The notes under the pieces: generated by a model
The model's database searches: none
What the model was told of the DNA's origin: nothing
The model's input: the letters and a program-made list of their open reading frames with translations, nothing else
In this document: positions 11,562 to 23,405 of the stretch, in pieces
Position numbering within the stretch: the first letter of the stretch is position 1
Layout of the letters: each line of letters begins with the position of its first letter
NCBI RefSeq assembly: GCF_050624435.1
Contig: NC_134542.1
Span: 115,675,677-115,739,676, forward strand
Length of the DNA: 64,000 nt
Source: Tenrec ecaudatus
Taxonomy: Eukaryota > Chordata > Mammalia > Afrosoricida > Tenrecidae
Direction: 5' to 3'
Translations under genes and position numbers: made by a program

Positions 11562-12838
11562 AAAAAATAATTTTATTGGGGAAGCTTACAGTTCTTATAA
11601 CAATCCATACATCAATTACATCAAGCATATTTGTACATATGCTGCCATCATTTTCTAAACATTTTCTTTCTCTTTGAGCCCTTGGCATGTATCAGCTCCT
11701 CTTTGTTCCCTCCTTCCCTGCATCGTGATCCCTTGATAAATTATAATTGTTATTTTCATATCTTACACTGACCACTGTCTTCCTTCCTGCATAGTTTCTG
11801 TTGTTCTTCCCCCTATGAGTGGGGGGATAATGCATCGATCATTGCGATTGGTTTCCCCTTCCTCCCCTCCTCTCTCCACTCTCCCTACCTTAATGGTATC
11901 ACAACTCCCATTTCTGTTCCTGGGGGGTTTATATGACCGCTCAGGTCATCAGAACTGAAAGGCAGGACTGGGGTCACGATGGTGGGGAGTGAGGATGCCT
12001 CAAGGAACCAGAGGAAAATTGTATGTTTCATCAGTGCTAATACTGTGCCCTGGTTGACTCATCTCTTCCTTGTGACCCTTCTCTGAGGGGATGTCCCATT
12101 GTCAACAGATGGGTTTTGGATCTTAACTCCAACTCTCATGTTCTCAGCAATGTTTGTTTTGGGTCTTCTGATGCCTTTTACCTGATCCCTCAACACCTCA
12201 TGATCACACAGGCTGGTGTGCTTCTTCCATGTAGGCACGTTGCTTCTCTCCTATATGGTTGCTTGTTTAATTTCAAGCCTTTAAGACCCCAAACACTCTA
12301 TCTTTTGATAGCCGGGCACCATCAGCTTTCTTCACCACATTTGCTTATGAACCCATTTTGTTTTCAGTGATAAGCTGGGTGAGCATCACAGAATGCCAGG
12401 TTGCTAGACAAAGTGTTCATGCGTTGAGGGAGTGTATGAGCAGAGGCCCCAAGTCCATCCACTTCCCCAATGTATGTACATATAAGTATATGTACATAGG
12501 CCAATACCTCTATTTTTATGAATAAATTTACACAAGTGCACACCTATGTTTATACTTCTATCCATACCTCTGCTTCCTAGATCTTCCCTGTTTTCTTTGA
12601 CCTTCTTCCTATCCCGCCACCCCACTCACACTTGTCTCTTTAGTAATTCCTCTCAGCTAGATTGCTGTTGTTCCAACACCCCCAGGATCTTTACATCCTC
12701 CTTGTTGATTTTAATTCCCTAGTTGGCCCCATCTATGGCACTGTTTGCTCACTGCTCCCTTCCCCCGTCTTCCTCCTTCCCTGAAATCCTGCCTGAACTG
12801 TTGGTCCATTGCCTTCTCCTCGGGTGTACTTCCCAGCA
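11562..12838 (-). mobile_element. LAT retroposon copy 2
   Basis: A 1277-bp minus-strand copy inserted in the RTE. It is flanked by a 10-bp duplication CATGTGATTT at 11552-11561 and 12839-12848. The T-rich start is its A tail. The RTE resumes exactly after it. Confidence 0.85.
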
Positions 12839-12848
12839 CATGTGATTT

Positions 12849-13490
12849 CTTGACTGCTGCCTCCGTGAGCATTAGTTGTGGATTCAAGTAAAAGGAAAGC
12901 TTTGGCTTGTCTTCTTTTTATTATGTTGTCTGTCTATTGCTGCTTGCTTCTTTGTATCATCCAGTGTTTCAGATTATTTGCTCTACATGCAGAATAAGTA
13001 CAGTGAAAGGATACAGCCCTAATACAGATTTTTCTGCATTTCTAAGCAAGCAGTATCCCCTTGTTCTGTTCCAACGATTGCATCTTAGTCTTTGTACAGG
13101 TTTGACGCGAGCAAACTACGTGTTCTGGAATGCCTATGCTTGGCGATGTTACGCAAGTTTGGTTTAGGCTCCACAGAGCTGAATGCCTTTGTATAGTATA
13201 TAAAACACAAACATCATTCTGACGACCTCCTTCTCTTAGCCAAGGTTCACCTTTTATCAGCAATGTCCTCTCCTCTCATTCGGACTTTCTGGAGTTTCCT
13301 ATCATTGCACTACTGTAGCCATTTTTAACGATCTCTTGCATAATGTTACTTGTGTGTGAAATCACTATTATTCAATTTCTGAATTCCATTTGGATTGCCT
13401 TTCTTTGGAATGGGAACAAATATGGATGGATCTCTTCCAGCCAGTTGGCCAGGTAGCTGTCTTTCTTGGCATAGACAAGTGTGCACTTCC
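12849..13490 (-). mobile_element. RTE LINE, upstream fragment
   Basis: The plus strand contains 'CTTGACTGCTGCCTCCGTGA' and 'TCTTCCAGCCAGTTGGCCAG', known from BovB-type RTE reverse transcriptase. Together with 9440-9846 and 11455-11561 it forms one old LINE with two younger insertions. Confidence 0.7.
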
Positions 13491-13494
13491 AAGT

Positions 13495-14000
13495 TACAGA
13501 ATGCCAAATGTGGTTTCCAAAAATGGATGTAATGCTAGAAACACTCACGCAAATGAGATCTACAAAGTTGAAGCCCATGGTTGTACCTGTGAGCTGTGTG
13601 TGGAGCTGACTACACACAGGTAGACTCAGGAGAACAGCTGTCTGAAAACAAAATCGACAAAGGCCAGGATGATGGTTGCCAGGGGACTCTAGAACCTTTC
13701 ACCTCTACTGTGAGATGCAGTCTGTTCAAGAGCCTGCACAGGGTTAGGATCCGTGAGTTAAATTCTTTCCACTGTAAGCTCGCTGGAAAAGAGCTGAAGT
13801 GGCTTTTCCCAAGTTTTGAGTGGTCGGATTAGAACAAGTGGCAAGAGGGACTCTGAAGCAATTATACTGTTTTCTAATTATGACACCTAGTGGTAAACAA
13901 AACTAAAGTTACTCCTAGTATAAGTCATGTTTGTGTTTTGTTCAAAGGGCCTCTTGGGACTCTCAAAAGGAGACCTCATCTTTGGGTTTTTATCCCCTAG
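13495..14000. other. End of LCT intron 14
   Basis: Unassigned sequence ending in the acceptor TTTTTATCCCCTAG. Confidence 0.5.
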
Positions 14001-14221
14001 GGGAGTCGCTTCCATCACAGATTGGTCTTGGCCAGACTCTGGCTCCTTCTGGCTCAAGATGACACCTTTTGGCTTCAGGAGGATCCTGAACTGGATAAAG
14101 GAGGAGTACAACAACCCACCAATTTATATAACAGAGAATGGCGTGTCCCAGCGAGATGCAAACCTCAATGACACAGCGAGAATCCACTACCTCCGCACTT
14201 ACATCAACGAGGCCCTCAAAG
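14001..14221 (+). CDS. LCT: LCT coding exon 15 (nucleophile of GH1 repeat IV)
   Basis: 221 bp. It encodes [15 protein letters not shown]..., then [12 protein letters not shown]. The GH1 signature is I-Y-I-T-E-N-G-V-S. The Glu codon at 14134-14136 corresponds to human Glu1749, the nucleophile of the phlorizin hydrolase site. After S-Q-R the loop is one residue shorter than the human one I recall (D-A-N-L-N-D versus E-E-T-D-L-N-D). The exon ends E-A-L-K plus one base; the donor is G|GTATGG. Confidence 0.95.
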
Positions 14222-14979
14222 GTATGGCAGACTCACACCTTCTTCCGTGTCCACTTTGCACTGTTGGAAGCAACCACTCCCGCCTGCCATGGGGTATACT
14301 GCACCCAGGAGCCGATTCCCTCACCTAGGAATGAGAAAATCGCTCCCTCCTATTGGGTATAAACCTTTCTTTGGGACTATCTTCTGAATTGTAATCCTCA
14401 TACATCTAGTTAGCAAACAAACCCAGTTGCCTGATAATCAGCTAGACCTTAGTTCTGGATTGGAATCATTCGCTTGTCTTCTTCTGTCTCTGAACAGCAA
14501 TCCTGAGCAGGGTTGGAACAGCAGCCAGTAGTAATAGGTTTGGTGTTTGTCTGTAAGGTCTTTTGTTTCCCAAAGGAAACTGTGAGATGCTCAAACTCAG
14601 AACAGCTTGAGATGGGAATATGGTCGGTCGGTATTGCCGAGAGAAATGAGCAATATACCCGCCAAAAGAAACAAGTTGGACCACTTACTATAGCGAAGAG
14701 CTTCAATACTCCAAAGTACTAGCCAAAAGCAGCATCCTGAGGTGAACAGAGATCTTAGATGACCCAGTGAGATTAGTTTGAAGCCTTTCTCGGAAAATGC
14801 TACTAGTTTGCCAGATGTGGCCACAGAAGATCAATTAACAATCACAACCCAAACTCTGGGGCAACTCTAGGATTTTAGGGGCATTTAGGCTTGTGGACCA
14901 ACAATGGCTTCAATAGGCCTGGGAGAAAGATGTCTTATATGACAAGCTCCGCTCATAAGTGGTCTTCTGTGTTGAGCAG
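14222..14979. other. LCT intron 15
   Basis: 758 bp between GTATGG and TTGAGCAG. No recognised element. Confidence 0.55.
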
Positions 14980-15207
14980 CTGTGCAGGATAAGGTGGATA
15001 TCAGAGGCTACACGGCTTGGAGTGTGATGGACAACTTTGAGTGGGCAACAGGCTTTGCTGAGAGGTTTGGGCTGCATTTTGTGAACTACACTGACCCTTC
15101 TCTGCCAAGGATCCCCAAAGAGTCAGCCAAGTTCTATGCCTCCATAACTCGATGCAATGGTTTCCCGGACCCAGCTGCAGGGCCTCACCCTTGTCTCCAA
15201 TCAGAAG
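14980..15207 (+). CDS. LCT: LCT coding exon 16
   Basis: 228 bp. It completes the GH1 fold: [14 protein letters not shown], then the aglycone-site W-S-V-M-D-N-F-E-W, then [11 protein letters not shown]. It ends in the linker before the membrane (C-N-G-F-P-D-P-A). The D-N-F-E-W motif is the classical glucose-binding element of GH1 enzymes. Donor G|GTAAGA. Confidence 0.95.
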
Positions 15208-15299
15208 GTAAGAGGTGGTTCTGGGAGGCGCAAAAGCCTAAAGATGAGGGTCTTTTCAGTATGCTTTGTTAGCTTCCTTCTGCTTCTCCAACCCTTTCA

Positions 15300-15590
15300 A
15301 AGCTTACTTCCTGTGGGGGAGGAGGGGAAGAAGGGGGAAGGGAGCACGATAATCGATGCATAACCCCCCACCACTCCTGAAGGGGACGAACAACTGAAAT
15401 GTGGATGAAGGGACACAGTGGTTGGTGTACGATATGAAAATAATAAAGGAGTGATACCAAGGGCTCAAATAGAAAGTAAATGTTTTGAAAATGATGATAA
15501 CACATGTACAAATATGCTTGATACAACTGATGCATGGATTGTTGACAGCTTAAGAGCACCCCCAAAACATGATCTTTAAAAAAAAAACCC
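15300..15590 (+). mobile_element. LAT retroposon copy 3 (3' fragment)
   Basis: In LCT intron 16. It has the family 3' block 'AAATGTTTTGAAAATGATGA' and an A-rich end, but the terminal AATAAAATG is decayed. Confidence 0.65.
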
Positions 15591-16200
15591 AGAACTTTTT
15601 TTTTTTAATCTTTTCCCCAGAACTTAAAAGAAAAAAAATTGCTTCCTCTGTCTGACTGCTCTGCGTACTTGTGAAAGAATGATGCACACTAGGGGGAAAT
15701 GTTGCACCTAAAAACTAGGGCCCTGGTTTGGAAGCTAGCAGATAAGCCACCCCCTCCCAGCTCCTTCAATAACTCAGTGTGACCTTAGGGAAGAAACTAG
15801 TCAAGTGCCTGCCAGACTGCAGGCATCTAAAAGTTGCGGACTGGAAAGGCATAACATGATATGTAAATGTGATGATTATCTGGTTTATCTTTTCATTGAT
15901 GGTCAAGTCCAAAATCCAATGCCACTGAGTAGCTTCCGAATCAAAGCTACCCTAAGTAGGGTTTCTAAGACTGTCGATCTTTACATGAGCAGATGGGCTG
16001 TTCTGCCTTTTCAGGGAAGCTCGTGGGCTGGAAACTCTGGCCTGCCTAACACAGAGCACCACCAGGACTCCTTGCTAAGAGTTGTTTCAAACACAGTAGT
16101 TGTTTTCCGCATGTACTTCCACCCTCAGCAGTGAGCCTATTCTTGCCAGGCAGATGTAGGAGACCTATGTAATCTGTGAATTCCAAGCCTCTACCTTGGG
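15591..16200. other. LCT intron 16, unassigned part
   Basis: No repeat named. Confidence 0.5.
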
Positions 16201-16338
16201 CTAAGCCCTGGTGGCACAATGGGTAAGCACTTGGCTGATAACTGAAGGGCCAGCTCTTTGAGCCAAACAACTACTCCTGAGTTCAACTTTGCCCTATCAA
16301 ATCCATAGGAGTCAGGACTGACGCAACAATGGGATTTT
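16201..16338 (+). mobile_element. AfroSINE
   Basis: Starts 'AAGCCCTGGTGGCACAATGG', the tRNA-derived head. The 3' part is shortened ('TAGGAGTCAGGACTGACGCA'). Confidence 0.8.
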
Positions 16339-16495
16339 ATCTTGAGCTTAGCAGTGGGTTACATGTTTGGGTGCTAACCACAAGATCAGCAGTTCAAAGC
16401 CACTAGCTGCTCTGGAAACTCTAGGGAGAAGTTTTAGACTGTCCGGTAGTCAGTAAGAGTCAGAATGGCCTTGATGGAATGGGTTTGCTCTTTTT
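16339..16495 (+). mobile_element. AfroSINE (adjacent second copy)
   Basis: Head to tail with the previous one. It has 'GCTAACCACAAGATCAGCAG' and 'AAGAGTCAGAATGGCCTTGA'. It ends about 80 bp before the last LCT exon. Confidence 0.75.
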
Positions 16496-16576
16496 CGTTC
16501 CATGCAGGTTACTTTAGACTCAGGGCTAAATCAGTACTGGTACGCATGCCACCTTTTGTTTGTTGTCTTCCCCTAG

Positions 16577-16794
16577 GTGCAGTTCCCACCGTCAGCCCTG
16601 TGGGAGAGGTGAATGTTTGGTTCCTGGGGCTAGCACTAGCTACAGCAGAAGCACAGACCGCTTTGTATGTACTCTTTGCTCTTCTGCTTCTTGGAGTCTG
16701 TACCATAATATTTCTTTCATACAAATACTGCAAGCGCTCCAAGCAAGAGAACACACAGCCAAGCCAACAAGAATTGAGTCATTTCTCTTTCTGA
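16577..16794 (+). CDS. LCT: LCT last coding exon 17 (membrane anchor, tail, stop)
   Basis: 218 bp to the TGA at 16792. It encodes a juxtamembrane stretch, a hydrophobic span at 16657-16716 (Thr-Ala-Leu-Tyr-Val-Leu-Phe...), then the basic stop-transfer S-Y-K-Y-C-K-R-S-K and a short cytosolic tail containing S-Q-Q-E-L-S. The same order is found in human LCT, whose tail ends nearby. The tail here ends S-H-F-S-F. Acceptor CCCCTAG|G. Confidence 0.94.
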
Positions 16795-17180
16795 CCCGTC
16801 TCCACAAGTTCTATGAAGCAGGCTGCCCACAAAATCCTGAAGATCTTAGCTGCCCACACTTGATTTTGTAAAAGTCTTCTATGTTGTTAGAGACTACTTG
16901 GATCTTAAAGGATTCTGTGTCCCTGATTACAAGGTATGCATGCATCTCATCCCTGTTCTGATGAATAGCCTTCTGGGGGTTCTGTGAGTGAAAACGTAGA
17001 TACTAGTCCAGTGGTTCTGTGAGTCATTTAACTGGGTTGAGTTGCTGGGGTTTACAGAGCCTTTAAAGGTAAAGGCCAAAGCAGTTTTTAAGTAAGAAAT
17101 CCCCTCCAAGATCAATGTTACCCCCTGACAGAACTTTACACATCCTGTTTCTCTGAAAATAAAGACGGTCATGTGAACCA
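16795..17180 (+). other. LCT: LCT 3'UTR (estimated)
   Basis: About 385 nt between the stop and the first good poly(A) signal. That is similar to the several-hundred-nt human 3'UTR. The exact cleavage site is inferred. Confidence 0.6.
17158..17163 (+). terminator. LCT poly(A) signal candidate
   Basis: AATAAA in CTGAAAATAAAGACGG, about 365 nt past the stop. A GT-containing stretch follows. Confidence 0.6.
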
Positions 17181-17299
17181 CAGTGTGTCTCCAAAGATTG
17201 TCTCCTTGAGAAATTAGACACAAGGGAAGTTATGAAGTCACACAGCCCTTTAGAGCGTGTACTTAGCTCTCCCATTAGACCAAAGCATTCTGCTTTATA

Positions 17300-17470
17300 T
17301 TTCTTGGGGTGAAGGTTGCTAACTGCAAGGTCAGAAGTTCAAATCCACCAGCAGCACCACGGAGAAAGACCTGGTTGTCTACTTCCCTACAGAGTGAGTC
17401 AAAAGTCTCAGAAACGCACCAGGGCAGTTCTATGCTGTGAGCTGGAGTCGACTGGAGGGCAGTGAGTGAG
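17300..17470 (+). mobile_element. AfroSINE (inverted pair, first)
   Basis: Contains 'GGTTGCTAACTGCAAGGTCA' and ends 'GTCGACTGGAGGGCAG' with a GTGA-repeat tail. Confidence 0.75.
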
Positions 17471-17471
17471 T

Positions 17472-17626
17472 GAGTCGATTCTAATCCAGAGTAGAACTGC
17501 TGTTGCATAGGGCTTCTGGGGCGATCCGGCTCCTCCTGCAGAGCGGCTGGCGTTTTAGAGCACGTATGTTATGACGGTTAGGCAGCAGCCCAGTTCTTAG
17601 CCCACTTGGCCATCAGGACTCCTTAG
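17472..17626 (-). mobile_element. AfroSINE (inverted pair, second)
   Basis: Reverse orientation. It ends (its 5' head) near 'CCATCAGGACTCCTTAG' and directly abuts the + copy tail to tail. Confidence 0.7.
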
Positions 17627-19015
17627 AGAGGCTACAGCACCTAAAATAACCTGGGGATTTTCCTCTTCCTACCTCATCACTTTGATACCCTGCTTGGCTC
17701 TCCACTATTGGACAATTTCTCAGGACCCACGCTTGGTTCACAAAGCCCACATCATTTGACATTCCTTCTCTTCCCTTCTCCCAATCGCTAGTTATTCTGA
17801 ATTGCATGAAGGTCCCGTATCATATTGTCTTTGCAAATGTTATTTCTTCTGCCTACAGTGCCATTTCTTCTGAAGATCCATGCAACTCTGAGCTTGAACA
17901 ATGTACCATTTTTGTATGCAACTCCCCACACCTCAGTTTCTTATGAACTTCTCTGTATTCCTCCCCAGGTAGATCCTACTTGTACTTGGTTAGTAGATAT
18001 CCCTCCTTACAGCTTGACCACTTTATTCCAGAATTGTTTGCGGGTTAGCCTGCTATCAGTATCTGGAGGCCAAGGATCACTGTTTGGTAAGCATATTTTG
18101 CAGACAGAATGTAAGGAAGCACACTTGCTAATTGTGTGTGTGTGTGTGTGTGTATCTCTTCACGAGGACATCCATAGTAGCAACAGGACCTGAAAACACA
18201 CTGTCCTTGCATGTGCAATTGAGAGTTTTGGTATGACACTTTAACAAACTAATTTGATCCATGTATTGTTTCTATCTGGGAGAATATCTTTTTAATAAAG
18301 ATTTTTTGTGTGGCTATTTTTCAAAACGTGGTCTGCTTGACATTTTCTGTTTCTTAAGAAACCCTTCCTTGAACTGTTACGTCTACACCATATTCCTATT
18401 AAAATATTCCACTGCGTTGGATCCTAACAGTTCTCTCCATCAATATATAATGACAAGGTAGGGATAGGGTTAACAACTTGCATTAAAGGCATTTTCTTGG
18501 ACATAAAGACTCACTATCATCAGCTGTCAATTAAACCTATATTAATCTCAAAATCCCATGTAACTCAGTAACAATTGTAGTTGAAGAAACTGGGCTCAAA
18601 CGTATCAAATGTCTCTCAGATGGTGTAAAATTGGGCAACACTTCATTCTATTACATCACCATGAGACAGAGCTGCCTTGCAGGCAACAGACTTTTTTTGG
18701 AAAACAAAGTAATGTAAAGTTTCACATATTAATGTTTGCAAGTAGCCAAGATAGCTCGGGGAATAGGGTAGTGGTAGATTATTAAAACATATTATGAAGT
18801 TCATTATTTCAGCAGTTATGGTAGTACAGTTATCAACAAAGGGAAAGAAGACCAAGGTACAGATCCACCTACATATGGGAATGAAGGTTATGGCAACAGG
18901 TTAACTGGAGGCTATCAGTCATGGGTGTGGGACGGGAGTCAGATCCTTTCTTGAGTCAGATACTAAATTCAATGTAAAAAATGAAACATGAGAATACTAT
19001 GATAGATGGGTGATT
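17627..19015. other. Intergenic region between LCT and UBXN4
   Basis: No gene recognised. It contains a (TG)n tract at 18133-18153. Confidence 0.5.
18133..18153. repeat. (TG)n microsatellite
   Basis: About ten TG units. Confidence 0.9.
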
Positions 19016-19019
19016 TTTG

Positions 19020-20030
19020 TTTGCTTGTTTGTTAAATTTTGAAATGGGAACGATAAAAGCAAGACTCAAGACCCAGAAGCCATTAAGAAAAAAGCACTAA
19101 CAAATTTGACTCCATAGATACTGTGGGGAAAGTACCATGAACATATTCATCATCAGAAGATACACGGGAACAATTTACAGCATTTTCTAGACAAAGGGGT
19201 AATCTTCTTCATATACATGGAATTCTTATAAATCAATAAGAAAATGATGAACAGCACACCAAAAAAAAAGTTGGCAAAAAATACAAACAAGTAGTTCTCA
19301 GAAAATAGAAATGACCAGTATTAAAAGATAACGTTCATTCATGATAAGCACAATGAGTATAAAATGCATACAATTTTTTCACCCATCACGTTGACAATGA
19401 AAAAGAAAAACAGTATTGGCAAAGGGTGAGGGGGGACTGATGTTCTTTTACACTGTTGGTGGGAGTGTAAATTCATACATACTTTGGAGGCGACAATTGA
19501 GCCACATCTTTAAAAATCCAAACTGCAAACTAATTAGACAAATGTATCCTATGGGTATATTTTCACAACAAGAAGGTAACTCCCCGGGGATGTTCATGTA
19601 GCAATGTTTGTAATAGAAAAGCAAAACCAAACAAAAAACTGCTAATAACCTTAATGTCTGCCACCAGAGAACTGCATATTTGGGGTGCATTCCTAAAGCA
19701 GAATGCTGTGTAGCCATTAATGTGAGGTAGCTATGTGTTGATGAGAAAGATCCTCAAGATTGTGAATAAGCAAGATTGTAAATAAGCAAGATGCAGGGCA
19801 CACATAATATGATCCCATTTATTTCAAAAATAAAGAATACATATTTGCTTATCTATGCATAAAAAATGTCTGAGTATTACACAAGAATCTGTTAGGGGTG
19901 TCTCTGGGGAAGAACATGGAGGCTGTAAGATGCAAGCAGGGAGGCATCGTCTTCATTTTATGCCTTCTGTGCTATTCTAAAGTTTTTACTCTGGATGCTT
20001 TTATTTAAATATAAAATTGAGAAGGGGTCC
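19020..20030 (+). mobile_element. Old L1 (L1M-type) 3' end
   Basis: It has the hallmark 'TTTTACACTGTTGGTGGGAG' followed by 'TGTAAATTCATACATACTTT' and 'ATTGAGCCACATCTTTAAAA'. This is typical of the ORF2 end and 3'UTR of ancient mammalian L1s. Confidence 0.75.
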
Positions 20031-20222
20031 TCCCCATTCAAAGATTGTGAACCTCTTATGTACAATTCCTTAAGATTTGTGATATATTTTAGTTTTATCA
20101 AAGCAAATTTACTTTGAGGTACTTGATATTTTTGCAAATGTATTTCTAATAAAGGTTAGTAGGGTCATACCTACTTTTTAAAAAATCATATATTACTATA
20201 TTTACTTTAAAAATGACAAATC

Positions 20223-20228
20223 TTTATT
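20223..20228 (-). terminator. UBXN4 distal poly(A) signal candidate
   Basis: Minus-strand AATAAA giving a 3'UTR of about 2 kb, near the length I recall for human. A proximal alternative is at 21754-21759. Confidence 0.4.
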
Positions 20229-20534
20229 TAAATGAGATTGCTGGATAATTTACTTTTTCAAACTCACTTTTTTGATTAACGAAGTGATGGATTCAGCAGA
20301 AAATTGTTAGGAAAACATGTACACCACAAAAAAGAAAACCAAAATCACACAAACAAATGTTTAAGTTTTGGTGTGTTCTCTTTTTAGTTTACATATGTTA
20401 TTATATAGTCCTATCTCTTTATAAAATGTGTTTACAAAGCTGAGGTCGTACTGTACCCACAGCTCCGTGTCCTGCTTTTCCTCCCAACACATAATAGGAC
20501 TCCATAAACAGATGCTAAATTGAACTGATTTAGT

Positions 20535-20835
20535 ACCGGTAGTCCCCACCCAACTTACGGCGTAATGCAATTGTGATGATCTGCACTTACAATGGTCTAG
20601 ACTTTTTGTACATAGTAATTCTAAATATGTACTACATAACAATGCTGCAGTGCAGAACTTGCTGCTGGGCAATTCTCAGACGCTAACTCGCAGGTTAGAT
20701 TTATGAAGATACTGTTAATAAAACGTAAAAATGAAAACTTAAAAAATTAAAAAGGTATCCAACTTACATCAGAACCAACTTAGGATGGAGTCATCAGAAT
20801 ACAGCCCCACCGTTAAGTCAGGAACTACCTGCACT
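20535..20835. mobile_element. Small DNA transposon (MITE-like)
   Basis: The ends are inverted: GGTAGTCCCCACCCAACTTA at the left and the reverse complement of TAAGTCAGGAACTACC at the right, about 300 bp apart. Mutated and non-coding. It lies in the presumed UBXN4 3'UTR. Confidence 0.55.
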
Positions 20836-21753
20836 GTGCCATCTCTCCTCACCAACGACTACTGCAGTATTTCTGCAGATGGCATGTAAACGGTGTCTAG
20901 TTCTTAAGTAATACTTAATGAGTAAGTTTAAACCTCAACTTTGTCTATATTTATGATCATTTCTTAGAAAAAGGTGGGTGAAAAAGGATAAAATTTAGGC
21001 TTTCTTGGAAATACTGTTTTTAGAAAGACTGTACCAGTTTCCACTTTTGCCAACAGCAAAACCTATCTCACTCTTTCCTCGACAACAGTGACTGGTCCCG
21101 CTCTAAAATGTCCCTGTGATTTCACAGCTGGGAAAAACCAAAATCTTAGCCCATTCAGTCCAGGAAAATGTCATCTTGTCACACAAAATCAAGTCACTGT
21201 GTTCAGAAAGTATGTTCACTCAGGAGTGCTGTCTTCCAATCTAAAAACAGAAGTCAAGTTTGCTCCCTTTTAAAAAGATTATTAATTTTCTAGTCTCCAG
21301 TATCAAAAACTGTTAAGTAGCATATAAATCATATTAAGAATATCTTTAAAATCTGTAAGCCTAATCTAACAAATAAGAGGCCTATCTTTATACTTTTTGC
21401 TGTTAACCAAAGGTACTTTCAAGTGCTTGCAGTGTGCCTACGTTAGTGCGGAGGCAAGAGAAGGAGGTGGTGGGCTAGCAGTGGCTCCGCATCTGATGAG
21501 AACAAAGACCTGACATTCTGCCAACAAAACGGTGCCTCTGGATGTAGGAGGGGCAGAAACATCCTGAAACATCCTCCTCCAGTGATCTTTATGATAAGGC
21601 AGCCAGCTACAGTTTTGGGATACTTCCAGGGTTACTGTCCAAGGTGGAGGAAAAGAAAAATAGCTTATTACCTCAGCAAAGCTTTGAACATAGAAATGCT
21701 ACGATAAAAAGTTAAGTAAATATTAGATCATTCTGGTGTTTAGAAAATATTCT

Positions 21754-21759
21754 TTTATT
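21754..21759 (-). terminator. UBXN4 proximal poly(A) signal candidate
   Basis: Minus-strand AATAAA about 485 nt after the stop. Confidence 0.35.
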
Positions 21760-22243
21760 CAGTGTTTAAGATTAAAACTACAAGATTTTGCTTGCAGCTG
21801 ATTAGCAGAAGAGAAAAGTTAAGCAAAGTATTATCTGATTTTCTCATGAAACTGCTCTGACTCCAGAGTCGAATTTTTGAGATAGGCCAGTTACTTTGTT
21901 GTGTAGCCTGAAGAGTTCTGGGACAAACGGCTCACAATCAAATCTGTCATCTGAAAGCATAGGGCTCGTGGGTAAGAAATACTGAATTAGAAAGCGGATG
22001 GAGATGATTAGACTGTTTGATTTTGCTGGGCTTCTAGCAGTTGATTACCATATGCAAGGGCTAGTAGTTATATTAACTGTTGACTTTTTGAGTCAAACAA
22101 CTTTAACCCACCCCTTATGTAGAAATCGAGAGACACTGTAGAGCAGTTGGAACGCATAAAACCGTCCCAATTCTCCAGTACAATTTTAGTTGAATTAAAT
22201 CCTACGAGAAACAACGATTATTGCACATACTGTGCGTGGTGCA

Positions 22244-22382
22244 CTACATCTGTTGAGTAGAATTTCCATTCCAAGTGTTGTTTTCATCCTCGCCGTCATC
22301 TTGCGCCCTCAGTCTGTATATCTTCCCCTCTTTTTTAAAGTCTTCCCCACGTTTCTCCAGCACTCTTTTTCTCACTGGTTCC
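22244..22382 (-). CDS. UBXN4: UBXN4 last coding exon 13
   Basis: 139 bp. It encodes E-P-V-R-K-R-V-L-E-K-R-G-E-D-F then K-I-Y-R-L-R, an acidic D-D-G-E-D-E and the end ...N-S-T-Q-Q-M, stop TAG at 22244-22246. The last residues equal human UBXN4. Acceptor TTATTGCAG. The tail is basic then acidic and follows the membrane segment; it faces the cytosol in the known topology. Confidence 0.95.
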
Positions 22383-22469
22383 CTGCAATAACAGAAAGAC
22401 AGAGTACAGTAGACACGAGCAGCAGGAATACCAAGCCTTCTCCGTCACACTCCCTTGAGGACTGGCAAG

Positions 22470-22645
22470 GAGTCCTGGGAGTGCAGTGGTTAGAAGCACT
22501 CAGCCGCTGTAACTCAACGAGTGTTGGTTTGAACACATCAGCCATGGAGAGTGAAAGATGGGGTGTTTGCAACCTTAGCAACTATAGGGGGCAGTTCTAC
22601 TCTGACCTACAGAATGGTATGAGTCAGAATCAACATGTTTGTATT
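22470..22645 (+). mobile_element. AfroSINE
   Basis: Starts 'GAGTCCTGGGAGTGCAGTGG' and ends '...GGTATGAGTCAGAATCAAC'. Near full length, in UBXN4 intron 12. Confidence 0.85.
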
Positions 22646-22659
22646 GGGTTAAGGTAGGC

Positions 22660-23280
22660 AAAGTCCATGGAAATAATTTTATCTACTAACAGTTCTAGAC
22701 TGTACTAGTCTTTGGCAGTACTAACTTCATCAGTGTTCTAAGTCAAGGCAGTCCAATCACATTGTCCATTTCCCTGTGTTGTGTAATGCCTTACCAAGCT
22801 TTAAAAGACTGACACCATTTGCTCACTCATCTCTCCTTTATTATCATGCCACTGACATGCCCACGAAAACATAACTTACCCAGCACCCTAGAGCTCCACT
22901 TAAACCCTAATTAGCCAGTTTTTTTCTTTCATAATATTTAAGAATGGCTTAATTGTAAATAATGAAGAACAAAGAGGACTTCCTCATCTGAAAATGGGAA
23001 CAGACAACAGTGAAACTTAAGCCAGTAATAGAATCCTTTAATACCAGAGGGGGAGATAGAAACAAATGGAAAAATAACAGTGTAATTCAAAAGCCCCACC
23101 GCATTCTTCAGCATACAGTTATCATTTGCCCCACCCCATTTTTTCCTTTATTTAAAAAAGGTTTTCAAACCATAGAGGTTATCCTGTATAATTGAAATTG
23201 AAAATGCTTCCCCCTATAGGCCAGCAATAGCCTCGTTTGAATGCTGTTTGAAGATGGTTGTTAGGTACAGAGGGCTATCC
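22660..23280. other. UBXN4 intron 12, unassigned
   Basis: Nothing recognised. Confidence 0.5.
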
Positions 23281-23284
23281 CAGG

Positions 23285-23405
23285 GTCTCCTAGCTAGACT
23301 CTCTATGGAAGCCAATCACCAGTGATTTTCCCCCTTGGAAACTCTGAGTGGGTTCCAACTGCTGACATTTATTTAGCAGTCAATGCTTCACACTAAGACT
23401 AGAAA
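23285..23405 (-). mobile_element. AfroSINE fragment
   Basis: Weak reverse match, with the 'GGTTCCAACTGCTGACATTT' box-B region. Old. Confidence 0.5.

Larger units (their letters stand above)
20229..22243 (-). other. UBXN4: UBXN4 3'UTR (estimated)
   Basis: Non-coding sequence after the stop. It includes the TIR element at 20535-20835. The end is uncertain. Confidence 0.5.
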
